Source: Boswellia sacra (taxonomy: Eukaryota > Streptophyta > Magnoliopsida > Sapindales > Burseraceae). From it: a stretch of DNA of 64,000 nucleotides. Below the pieces are notes generated by a model. It had not been told where the DNA came from and made no database searches. It saw nothing but the letters and a program-made list of their open reading frames with translations. Below, piece by piece: positions 25,393-37,200 of the stretch. Every line of letters starts with the position of its first letter. Position 1 is the stretch's first letter. The DNA is taken from contig SNVD02014772.1 of the NCBI GenBank assembly GCA_013180625.2, positions 806,001 to 870,000 on the forward strand, given 5' to 3'. The position numbers were made by a program, and so were the translations under genes.

Positions 25393-26142
25393 ACTCCCTA
25401 GAGGTATCTATCTATCTATCAATCTAAATTAATCGTTGTTCTGTAAGAAAGAAATGGTAATAATAGTCATGAGACATGATAGTCAAGAAATAGTGATAAG
25501 AAAGAAATACATGAGATATGATCTACAGCTTTAAAGTGGTGAATTAAGTCATTTTCTTTTTTGTTGCATCTACTTTCCCTTTGAACTACTCCTTGTTCAT
25601 TACTTTGTTGTATATGGTGGGAAGAACTGGTGCCAAAGTGTACTTGGGTTTCTACTTCCAACAGATTATCAGTAGATTTTTGACCCTCAATTCATAGTCT
25701 AATTGTTTCTTCACTGCAATCATTCATAGAGAAGTATCACCGAGTCAATGAATTGAATCAGACAAGCACAATGAGAATATTGCAATATCCTGTGAATTCC
25801 TAACTAATCTTCTTTGTTCATTTCTGTGTTACGTTTCTCGTCTTGAGGACCATCTGAAAACAATGACAATCATTTCCTTTAGATCACTAGTTCACTTCAT
25901 TTGGTTTTCATTCGTTAATCATGTTTAAGTGAGGAACTCACTATTCAAACTCTATACCTGAGTCTGTGGCAATTTATAGTCTATCCATTGTTAATTCTTG
26001 GAACTTCAGCGTAGCATGATGATGGTATTCTTTCTGGATGACGGATAATTATTCTGCATTTCCTGATAAATAATATTTAAAGTCAAAAGTTTCCATGGGA
26101 TAGACGTATAGATGATTCACAACTTATTTGAGACATTTTATT
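25393..26142. other. Convergent 3' spacer
   Basis: Between the unrecognised gene and NRT2.7. Probable 3' UTRs; no further gene seen. Confidence 0.5.
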
Positions 26143-28146
26143 TCATCGGAGCAGGTGGTAATATTCAGCTGCTGAATTTGAATCCAAGGTAGGTGAAGTA
26201 AACATGCCACCCCACTGGGGAAAGTGGATGAAGGTGAGGGGGAGAGTGCAAACAATCATCATAAGGCCCATCAGAGAAATGCTTGTTTGCTTTGAATACT
26301 CGGAGCCCGAGAACAACAGCAACTGGGTCACAACTGCCCCCACGGTTCCTCCACTCCCTGTCATTCCTGATATTACTCCCAGTGACCTGCATTCAAACCA
26401 TTCATCGCATATTATTCCATGCATCAGAATCATTAGTTAGTGCTGCAGTTGTGTAAATGGAAGTGAAATTAGCGGATTGTTGATGGAGACTCGACATGAT
26501 TAGCTGAAAGTGAAAAGTGTTCAACCTTCCAACTTTTTGGATATATTGCAGTACTGACGATGTTGGTCTCTTACCAATTAGAGTGGCATCTAGCTTACAT
26601 CGATCAAATCAACCGAAAGAATTTATGGTGGGATGAGTCTAATCCTATTTTATAAATTTTTTTAAGTATTTATTAATTTCAGAATTTAGCAATTACATAA
26701 TCTAGTATGAAAGTAGTAGTAATATAAATTTTATATTTAAAAAAAAATAGTAGGCCGATAAGAGTTAAAAAGTCAAAATAATTAATATGGGAGATTTATG
26801 TGATAATATAAAACATATAACTTTTAAAAATAATATCATAAATTTTTCTCGTTATACCAATTTAATCGTTAAATCTTATTTTCGACATCATGGCTTGAAG
26901 AACGTGGCATGCTTTACACGTGGCGGACATACTGTGTCCTAAACAGCTTTAACAACGAAACGATTCTAGTACTCTGAATTAAAAGATGAAAAGGAGAGAA
27001 CTCAACTGACCTTTTGGAGACGAATGGAACAACGCCAAATGTCAGGCCCGAAGCTGCTTGAACAAACACAGAGAACACGCACATGACCACTATAGAGCCC
27101 CAAAGAGAGTTAACTCGTCCAAGCAACAGGCACAGGAATCCAGCCACCGTCTGCACCAACCACAGCCCCCACAGCCTCCCTTTCATCCCAAACCTCCTTG
27201 CCATTGCATCAGAAATCACCCCACCCATTGGCCTCGAAAACCAATTCGCCATCCCGAAACACGCTGCAATCGTCCCCGCCACCTGAATGTTCACTCCAAA
27301 CCTGTCGTAGAAGTACTGCGCTATGATGTTATCTGTCGTCAACTCCACTCCGAAGCTGTATCCGTACGTCAAAGCTAGTATCCACCCTCTGTAGTTCCTC
27401 AAACCGTGGAAAAGAACGTGAAAAAAGTCATCTTTTGAATCGTTTCTTCTTTTCTTGTACTCTTTGTAGTTCCCTGAAGGTAAGTCTTGCCCGAATATCA
27501 AGACCATTATGGCTGTTAAAGCCTGGAAAAGTGAGGGAACGAGAAAAGCGAGACGCCATGCAGTGAACAACGGCACGTTATGGCGGGAGATTGCTGTGTA
27601 TATCAATGGCATGACAAGCTGAGCCAACCCAGAACCCATATTTGCCCACCCGGCTGCGACTCCGTTAGCGAGCCCAACAACGCAGCCGGAGAACATGGAG
27701 CTCATCCAGAACTGATTAGCTACGAAGTTTGCTAAGGAAAAGCCAACGAGAAAGCGAACCAAAATGAAAGCTTTTGCTGAAGATACCAGAGAGGTAGCCA
27801 AAATGACTGGTGCAGTAAGGAGAGAGAGAGTGGCAGAGGCGATGCGCGGGCCGATGAGATCGCAGACAGGGCCCATGGCGAGGCGGGAGAAGATTGAACC
27901 GGCGAAGGAGGCGATTCCGGCAGCACCAATGTCGCTGGGGTTGAGTTTGAGGTCTTCCCGGATGACTGGAATAAGTGGAGGGATGGAGAAGGTGGAGAAA
28001 AAGCAAGCAAAGAGAGAGAGCCATGCAAGGTGGAAGGCTCGCATGTGAGGTGATGAGAGTGATAATGGACGAAACTCAGTTGCTTTGTTATCTTCATCAA
28101 CTGGGAGAGTGAAGAAAATCTTTCTTGGAGATGGAGGCTCTTCCAT
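26143..28146 (-). CDS. NRT2.7: High-affinity nitrate transporter, NRT2.7 type
   Basis: Two exons (28146-27011 and 26386-26143) make 459 aa, a normal NRT2.7 length. It belongs to the nitrate-nitrite porter branch of the major facilitator superfamily, with about 12 membrane helices. Diagnostic blocks are FHLAWLSLFACFFSTFS, AAGIASFAGSIFSRLAMGP, CDLIGPR, NQFWMSSMFSG and VELTTDNIIAQYFYDRFGV, then SGMTGSGGTVGAVVTQ and FPQWGGM. The short N-terminus and lack of a long C-terminal tail separate it from NRT2.1-type root transporters. In Arabidopsis NRT2.7 sits in the tonoplast and loads nitrate into seed vacuoles; the same role is inferred. The intron position, after VPFVSKR, splits an Arg codon in phase 2. 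Gene-internal open frames on the other strand are shadows of this CDS. Confidence 0.92.
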
Positions 28147-31067
28147 GGAGGATTAATTTTAAGTGATATACTTTGGAATTGGAGTTAAATTTGGAGATTT
28201 ATGGAAGTTGTTGAATGGTTTGTTTGTTTGTTTGTAACGAGGAGCGCTGGTGAACATGCCTATTTGGGCAAATAGAAGAATGACATTTATAATAAATTAT
28301 AACTGCATGAAATTTGGTTAGTTATTTCTTTAATAGTAATTATTACCTTTAAATAAAAGCAAGATATTATTGTGATTTGCACTGCCACTGATGTTATGTT
28401 ATCGGCTGATGAGAGCTATTAGACTTGACTTTAATTGGAAGCGTAAATATAACAAAAGTCGTGTGTGTCTTGTCTAATCCTGTTTTCTTCTCTTTAATGC
28501 TTTGGAATGCTTTGTCGCTTGCCTTGCTTTGCGAGTTCGTAGTACCGGAAAAGGATGCTCTCTCCTGATCGAAATTTTATCCGAATTTTTGTTGATTTTA
28601 TTTTACATCTATTTTGTTAACTAGGTTGTTAAAATTTATTATATTTTTTATTTTTTAAATATTTTATATTAATTATTAAGCATATATTTATATCTTATTT
28701 AGATAAAATTTAAGTTTCGAAGAGATTGTCATTTATTTGTAGGATACTTTAATTTATAATCTCTGTTTATTCCTGTTCACTTGCGTTGTATCTTGCGCCA
28801 TGCTTTAATTTGTAATCGCTTGCCTTTAATTCCCAGTTCATTGCCTTCGTTTCTGTTTTGCTTTTTGCAAGTTAATTGACAATCCTTGACTTCAAGGTTT
28901 GGTGTTGGCATTCAATTCCCTGTTCATCACTTATGATCCCGCTGTTTGTTTAAAAGAAGAATTATGCGGTATTATACAGGGTCGAGTTAACCTAGTATTA
29001 AATATTTTTTTATTTTATCCTATTTCAATATTAAAAAGATTTTAACACCTTTTTTTTTTTCTTAATTGTTAAATGGTTCTGTTAAAATCGAGCTAAAAGT
29101 CACGTTCCATATAGCATGTTTTCGTTAATTTCTTTTTTTATCCGATTGGTGAAGAGTAGAAAAATTAGGCATCGGTAGAAAATCTTTACTTGCGCATTAA
29201 CGTGTACCCATTAGAGAAGTGGGCCGGCTTTGAGATTCAATTCTTATGGCCTCAATTTAATGTGTTGTCATGTCATTGTTTTTGCTATTGCGTCCAAAGT
29301 ACGATTTCTTTTTCTTTCTAGTGATTCTACTTATGAATTTTGTCTTGGAGTTCATAATTCATAATTGTGATAGTGCACAACTCCACCACTCGAGCTGGTT
29401 CATGTGGTGAAGACGACTTCTCTTATCAATTATTTTAACCTCTACAGTCTCCCGCACAAATAAAAGCCTTAATGGGTAAGTGATGCCATTTTAATTCACT
29501 TCCAACTTCCAACTCAATATTGGTACCATTTATCACAGAAATTAAGTTAACTTCAGTATTGAATTGTCCATCTAAACCTTCAATTTTTAACTCAAAAACT
29601 GGTTTTTAAAGTATACATACATAATACAACAAAATTTTTTCAAACGATGTGTAAATGAAAAGTTACATATATATTGGATGAACTGTTTTGTTGTAATGTG
29701 GTGTAGGTGGCTGAGAGGCTGCCATATCCTTATGGTGCTGGTCACATATGGGCAGGTATATATGGGGTTTTCAAGTTTGAAGCTTCAGCTTCAAGAACTC
29801 TATCGCCACCGATATGCTTTTCCACTGATGCAGACGCCCGATACCAAATTGGCCAACACATGTAGAAAATTCAGCGTAGAGACAGAATTGTGGGTTGTCA
29901 TGTTTTGGCTTCATTTCCGGTACCTAGCTATAACGCAACTTGTCTCTTTTGATTCTATCAATTATTTGGTTAGCTAGGCCTTGGCCAATCTCAATGGTAA
30001 ATATGGAATCAATCCAATTATTTCCCAAACAACTTTGCTTTTAATTTTAGTAGAAGCGCTAAGCAGTAACAAAGAGAATCGTGAAATTAAAAAAAAAAAA
30101 TTAAGGAGATGATTTGAAAAAAATTATATTTCAAAAAAATTGATATGCTGTAACAAAAGTTTGATAGTTTAACAGGTTCTTTTTGTTTTCAAACATTAAA
30201 GACTGAAAACTAAATAATCCAAGAAGAGTGATTGAGCTGTCAAGCGCTAGAGATTAATAAAAAAGAAGTTGTTATTCTATAAATAGATTTGTCTGTAACC
30301 GTGATATTTAAATTTCTAAAATATATAGTTGTATTTTAAGTACTTAATGATTTTGAATTTTTGATATTTAGATTTATCCAAGAATATTCCGTTTCTTTAT
30401 GTTTCATTCTATTTTATCTTTCTAGAAGTATGGAATCTATAACTTAGATTCAAATATATAGTTTATACCGTTCTGCGGAGGACTCTTTTAACTTTTAAAT
30501 GTTCCATCAATTAAATTATATAAAACAATAATAATAATATATAAATTTGCATCTTGATTATGATCAATTTCTTTTTAAGTGGTTGTCGTAAAATATCAGC
30601 TAGACACATTCCGTAACTGTCGCAAATCATAATTGAGGTCAAGATTTATAATTGTGATGATGTCGCAATGAGTCATAATTATGACATAGCAGACAGACTG
30701 TTTAGGTATATGCTCCACCATGCCAATTGTAGTAGCTATCAAGAGGGTCAATTTACCATAAAATAATTGAGACTATGCTCCAAACTTGTATCATTGTGTG
30801 CACAAATTGTTCTGATCTAATTATGTGATGGTGGCACATCATATTTTACAGATACCACCACCTATTCAATCAACTTTATATAATTTGATATGAGACGATC
30901 TTATCATATGAATGATTATCACATATTTATTATAATTCTTTTTATTTATAATCAATTTTCACCCGTCCAATATATTATATCGCATTAAATTGTAAGCTAC
31001 AAAAAGTTTCATACAGTTTGCATAGATGGTATTATCTAAGCCTAGGCAGATACAAATTATTAAAATC
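28147..31067. other. Intergenic, includes the NRT2.7 promoter; no gene seen
   Basis: AT-rich DNA. An open frame near 29678-29977 could not be assigned to any family. No RNA gene is visible. Confidence 0.45.
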
Positions 31068-31703
31068 ATTCACTACAGCAGGGAAGACCGTTGCAAATAG
31101 TTATTTACAGCGGTTATATAGTGGCTCCCAACCGCTATAAAAACAATCGTAGTAAAAGCTTTTACGGCGGTTTTTATTCGCCGTAAATAAGTTTTTACGA
31201 CAGTTTAATTGTTCGACGCAAAAACTGCGACGAACCAGGATTGGCAATCACCACACTTTTTACGGCGGTTTTGTATTCGTTGTAAAAAGTCACTATTTAT
31301 GATGAACAAAAAACCGCCATAAAAAATCAAAAAACCGCCGTAAAAAGTTTTTATACAATTTTTCTACAACTATCGTGGGTTGATGTGTAACCGCCGTAAA
31401 TAGTTAGAAAAATTTTTTTGCGTCGATCAGTAAACCGCCGTAAATAGTTAGCAAAAATTTTTCCTAAAATTGTTTTGCTGCTTGTGCTATTCTATATTTA
31501 TTTGTTGTTTATAAAATAATTAACCTGTCTCAGAAAAATGTTTGGATATAATTTTGCAATCATTCATTTAATGAATATAATGAAATCAAATCATATAAAA
31601 AAATATCTCATATAATGGTTTAATTATAATCCAAGAAACCAAATATAAGATAATCATCATCCACACTATTAAATATGTTATAATCAAACAGTTAAACAAC
31701 ACG

Positions 31704-32019
31704 TCAGTTCGTTCTCATGATTTGAATCATGATCTGCATGTGATTCAACATCGATTGATCATTCTTCCCCAACTCTGCATGTGAGCCACTCTTTTTCCTA
31801 AGAATTGTTTGCTGCTTCATAACTTCTACAATATCAGAACAAATAAAAGAAACAGTGGCTTGCAACTTGTCAGCAGCATCCCGTTTTCTTTGTTGTATCA
31901 TCAAAAGGAATTCCAACAACAACTCCTGCTGATCTATTTTCTCCCTTGGCTCTATTGCTGCTTCATGTTCTTCCAAATTATCTCTTGGTCCATTAAGAAA
32001 CTCACTCTGTAACAACTCA
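31704..32019 (-). pseudogene. Captured SPA1-type (SUPPRESSOR OF PHYA-105) exon fragment
   Basis: An acceptor TTAACAG precedes 32019, after which the frame reads LLQSEFLNGPRDNLEE, then EEFLL-like sequence LLLEFLLMIQQRKRDAADKL and CSDI(V)EV(M)KQQ. This matches, from memory, the linker between the kinase-like and coiled-coil/WD40 parts of SPA proteins, which partner COP1 in light signalling. The frame ends 31704 in unrelated residues, so only one exon fragment is present, without the WD40 domain. Family assignment is from memory and should be confirmed. Confidence 0.6.
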
Positions 32020-33782
32020 CTGTTAACAAGGCATTAAAGTGTAAGATTCCAAATGCTGCAATTAGATTGCTATAGATCTAATGCCAAATACATAAGAGAA
32101 GATATGATGGTATTTCCAAAATATAACACCAAAATGATAAAAATAATGTCATTTTTGATTTCTAAATGTAATTGATTTGTAAATCATATCTAGATGTAAT
32201 TAATTTTTAAGCATATCTAGATGTAATTGATTTCTAAATCAAGGAGTCAGTATTTCCAAAACTAAATTAGCTTGATAAATAGTTGGCTGTGTTTATATGG
32301 GAAGCATAATATAATTTAAAGAGGACAATACGAAGAAGAACAAAGACACAAGAAAATGTGCTCTAGAATAAAACTAAAGGCACTAATGAGTCAACAAATT
32401 TTGCTTTTATAAAAAAAAATAATAAGTAAATTTCTAATTACTAAAGTCTAGAACCACCTAAGTAGAGGAATGGGAAATAATTTCTTTTTATTCCAGGAAC
32501 TTCGGAGAGATGAACACCCATAAAGAAGCCAAAAACATCACCGTACCATAATGAGGAAACCTCCTCCCTACAGAATTCTTCAATAGTTATAAATTTCTTT
32601 CTACCAGAAGACTTCAAATCCATGGATCAATAGGGAGATGCTTATTGCTAAATAAAATTTGAAATCTAAAAAAGAACCATTGCAGAAGTAATTGTAGAAG
32701 TCAGTCACAATCTGCTACTTTTTTAATTACAGAAGCGATTTTTATCTCTTTAATGCACCCACAACACAGTCTCTTAAAATAGCATCACAGTTTTCAACTT
32801 TTGACATAAATCAACCCAGAAAAGAATGAAACTGTAGAGTGAAAATCATATAAGAAAATAAATATGAATCAGAAATAAGCTTACCGATTCACTGAGATTC
32901 ATTGGAAGAAGGAATGAAGCTACACCATATTTACGTGGAAAGAGAGAGTATAAAAGGATAACAAAACAGGTTGGCCATGAGTTATATGAGTTTATGTATT
33001 GGTCAAGATTTTATTTTTCATTGGCTTTAGCATGATCTATCATGAAGATAAGACTTCTAATTTTGGCCACTTCATGAAAATAAAAACCTCAAAATCACCT
33101 TGACATGCTCTTATGTGTTTAAGTACTCAAATGTTCTTATTTGTGAACTCAGAAACCCAGCTGCAAAATAATACGGAAAAAGAGCCAAACATCTTTATTT
33201 CAGCACTACAAGTTCTTCTTACTCAATATATAATCCATTTTTATACTATAAGTTCGGCCATTAAATTCTATAATCCTATGATAGGGATGCAGTAGTACAA
33301 TGTAATTCTTAAACCACTAGAGAAAGAATCTCAGGAAAAACACAATATGGTGAAATCGTATACACATATCAAATACAAAAATGACTACTCTGCCAGAATG
33401 ACCTCAGAGAAAGCAAATAGAGAAGATGTGGCAGATTCAAAAATCATTTAATTAGAAAGAGCTAAAACAACACTCCAACAGAATTTTTACAAACTAGAGC
33501 TTGCTAAGAAGACAAACTTCATTAGCCAATCATTTTAAATTGGTTTTAAGAACTTACGGTTAGTAAATTTAGGCAGAAAAATGGAAGGATCAATTTGTTT
33601 TTGAAAATTATTCTCATCAGCAAGGTATAGCACTTGGCACAGCCGCAAATATATAGCACCTAGCTCCTAACTGCAAAACAATTTTGATGAAAGCAACAAT
33701 AAGTCAACATTGCAAAAACTGAAAGGAAAGTCAATATTAGAACAATTATAATTCCATAATATCATTAGAGCCTACTTTTTTT

Positions 33783-33828
<46 letters not shown>
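33783..33828. repeat. Compound (TG)n(AG)n microsatellite
   Basis: Nine TG units run straight into fourteen AG units. It lies within the CACTA element, between BRF1-like exons 5 and 6. Confidence 0.9.
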
Positions 33829-33831
<3 letters not shown>

Positions 33832-33953
33832 CAAAAGACGATTGAGAAATATTAATATAAACAGAAGGAAAAAAAAATTCTTCCTTACACGTTGATATTT
33901 AAGTAAATAGCAAAGTCAATAAGAAGAAATGGCTTCATCTTTTCCCTACATAT

Positions 33954-33955
<2 letters not shown>

Positions 33956-33994
<39 letters not shown>
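33956..33994. repeat. (AG)n microsatellite
   Basis: About 19 AG units, 130 bp from the previous microsatellite, also within the CACTA element. Confidence 0.9.
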
Positions 33995-33998
<4 letters not shown>

Positions 33999-36715
33999 GA
34001 TGTCATGTCAGCAAGTATCTTTACTGTAGAATTTGAAAATGGACAAGTCAATATTACCAAATCCTGTAATCATCCATTTAGGACACATCAAGGTACGCGT
34101 ACATGATTTACTTTAAAAGAATGTCAAACATGTACTTGTGTTCTTGGTGTTAGCATATGACATATACGGTGAAATGAAAATCATTAGAATGTTTGTTTGT
34201 GTGTTAAACTAAGCGATTTTATTCCTCAAACCCTTTTCATTAAAATAAATAAGCCTATTCTATTAACCTCTAAATTTTAAACTATAGCAATTAGCTAGTA
34301 TGTGTATATTAACTAGAGCTTAGAGTATGGATAGAGTCATTTGATCAAAAAGTTTAAATTGCCTAGGTTGTTTGTTCATAGTTCAGCCAGTAAACTTGTC
34401 GTTACTAACATGAATGAATATTGACTGAAATTACATCTTTAATGATTTAGTTTTGTATTTTTTTTATCCTTCTTGCTGTCCTTCTCCCCACTATTCACAA
34501 TCTTCTCCTTCCATTGTCAATTTCCTATTTTTAATACACAGATTCATTGGTTCAAAAGAAAATCAAGCATGAACCCCATCAAACCAGTAGCAAATCCATA
34601 ATTTTACTTTTAAGGCCCAAATTTTTATTTCTTTCTTTTTGTATGAGCAAATTGATGCATATATAGTTGCCTCACCATGTCTTGATTTCAGACTAACATT
34701 GTATATTGGTGTTAACAAGGAGAAAACAACATATATATGACTACAAATCATTAGCATAAAAACAACACCTGAAGATATTTCATACCTACAAGCACAATAT
34801 AAACAAGAAGCCTGTACTTGTTCTGTTCTACGTCCCCTAGTGAAATTTCGTTCAACAGCAATCTTCAAATGAAAGTTCAAAGATTAGGAAATTGATTGGA
34901 AATTGCACAATTAAAAACAAAGAAATTTGCTATAAGAAAACATACTTTGTAGAGACGATGAGCTATGTAAATTAAGCCATCATCTTCACCAATTCCTATG
35001 CCAGTCCTCATTTGCATCATATCATCGAAAGCCGCAACATCAGCTGAAGTTAACACCAAAGAAAAGAAGAAAAAACCATAACCCATTTAAACAAACCATA
35101 AACCCAATCTACCTCTATCCAATAACCGTTGTCGTGACTCTCCATATTCACTCCGAATGGTCCTAACAAAATTTCCTGACAATTGGCTCTACAAATTAAT
35201 TTGTACCAGTGAATACAGGGAACATGAATAGCAATTAGCAAAGCAAAAACCAAAGAAATTAAACAAATCATCTTGAATAAACAAGGGAAGTGCATCACAA
35301 ATACTCCCACCATTCATCAAAGACTACAACAAAATGATACATTACCAATATCATATAAACATCACACAGGTGGAAAATCTTTAGAAATATCTGAACATAA
35401 GTACACATTCCCAAATAACAATATTCCAAAAAAGCAGGCACAATCAAATCTCATTAACAAAATTAAAACCTGGCCAGCTGCATTCTTGACGAAAGTGGCT
35501 TCAGTAGAATAATTGTCATATTCTATAACTTTCCCACACACGTCACAGCATCTTCAAATTCAACAATAACAAACATTAGAAAAGAAAAAGGAATAGACAA
35601 TTAACAAAGTTAAAGGACATCATAAAACAATTAACTTACAATTAGGAGTCATATGGTCGGGCTCCAGTAACATTTTTGCAACAGCTACTGCACCAAACCA
35701 TTGCTCTCTCGCTAAGAAAACAACTTCTTAACTTCCAAAATATAAAACCAAAAATGATAAGTTAGTTGCTGATGGTGAATGGCCAAGGGCTCCTACAACT
35801 ACTTTACACTTTGGTGTAAAATTTGTGTAATGATTATTGATTAATAAAACTTAAAATATATACTAATAAACTGGATGGTGATTGGGGCTAGGAAATAGTG
35901 CCCCCAAACTACTTCCTAGCCCCAGGCCTGAATCCCCTTTGTCCACAATTCCCTGGCTGTGTATGATTGTCATCCTTACTAGATACTTTGAAGCAATTTT
36001 GCCTCTAATATAATTATTAAAAAAAAACCAATGAATTTAAGCCCGAGATGACTAAATGTAAAACAGTTGATAAATGAAATTTCTAACATTAATAACACAC
36101 TTGAGGTAACCAAAATTAGAAGGAACAATAAATCAAGCAGATATCCAAATTTACAACAGAGCAAGTTGCCATATCTAAAAGAACACATATACTAAAGATG
36201 CAGAGTAGCAAGGACAAGAGAATTGTACCTGAGACAACTCAATTCCTCTGCTCTCCAATAGATCCTAATCATCAAATAGATTGCCTTTTCAGTCTCTGGA
36301 ACTTGAACCTTGACAAGCAATGAGATAGAATTAAGAGAAGGGGTGAAAATAGGGGCCCCAATGTTGAAAGAAATACTTGACAATCAACCAAATATTTAAA
36401 ACGTTCTTTAAACTTGCATAATTGCAAGCCAACATGTAACAATTGTGAATATATGAACACATCTTAGATTAGTGCCTATTGTGCATAGATATCTTTTTAA
36501 TGCACAAATTGAAGAGTCAATATTTAAATACATTTCACCAACTCTAGACTCCAATGATGAAGCCCACAATAGAACCAGATTATGCCCTTAAGATAGATAA
36601 ATTGAAACTGATTCACAAACATATAGATTATTAATCAGAAATTATGATACTATCCATATAACAGACTTGGAAGTGCATATGCATATTCAGATTTATGGAA
36701 GTCAATGATCCTAAC

Positions 36716-37200
36716 CTTCAGTATGTCATCTTTCAACTTCTGTATTAATTTTTGTTGTTCATTAACCTTTGCTGTGAGTTTTGCTATCTTGCCTTCAGCT
36801 ATCTCTAGCAAAGTTGTTTTCTCAGTAAGTTTGACCTGAAAATAGTGGAAGTTTTAGCAATTAAATAGAACTTGAATAAAGAAACAAGCACAACTTCATA
36901 ATTACCACACGCTCATTCCCCAAAATAAGCATTATAGTATTTCCATGAGACACTGATTTCATTTAATGATTTCCCTTTACGCTATCTAGATGAAAATTAA
37001 AATATAATGTGAATGTGGTTAACAGATACTAGAAAGTTAAGACTGGCTGAGGAGCAGACAAATGAAAATACCTTCAACTGTGTTAGTTCATGTTCCATTT
37101 TTCGGTTTTTATCAAGAAGAAGAGACTCCATTTTGCTCATCTCTTCTCCATTCGTAGCTACCTCCCAATCTTCAGCCTCAATTGAATTATAACCAACTGC
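36716..37200 (-). pseudogene. Captured CASP (Golgi coiled-coil protein) fragment, two exons
   Basis: Two splice-bounded exons, 37200-37072 (43 codons) and 36835-36716 (40 codons), join in frame. The first reads AVGYNSIEAEDWEVATNG then EEMSKMESLLLDKNRKMEHEL; the second reads VKLTEKTTLLEIAEGKIAKL then NEQQKLIQKLKDDILK. This closely matches, from memory, the central coiled coil of plant CASP, a Golgi-anchored tethering protein. Both exons lack stops and keep AG/GT borders, so if transcribed they could still splice. The membrane anchor and N-terminus are absent. Confidence 0.75.

Larger units (their letters stand above)
33558..35701 (-). pseudogene. Captured BRF1 (TFIIIB subunit) gene fragment, at least six exons
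   Basis: Splice-bounded exon-like pieces run in order on the minus strand: from an ATG at 35701 (MVWCSSCCKNVTGARPYD), 35551-35470 (CDVCGKV, then STEATFVKNAAGQ), 35188-35113 (SQLSGNFVRTIRSEYGESR), 35043-34946 (AFDDMMQMRTGIGIG), 34862-34786 (IAVERNFTRGRRTEQVQASC) and about 33670-33558 (GAIYLRLCQVLYLADEN). This is the zinc ribbon and first cyclin repeat of BRF1, the TFIIB-like factor that brings RNA polymerase III to tRNA and 5S genes. The intron structure shows capture of genomic DNA. A TAA interrupts the frame just before the first donor, and a 7-bp insertion disturbs the last piece, so it is not a working BRF1. Confidence 0.75.

Noticed and set aside
27058..28100. Several open frames on both strands within NRT2.7
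   Set aside because: Shadows of the transporter CDS; only the 28146-27011 frame shows family similarity.
29678..29977. 99-codon frame and a faintly similar patch at 38557-38742
   Set aside because: Only a short shared stretch (GATGGTGCTG... ATATGGGCAGG-like); too little to call a duplicated gene.
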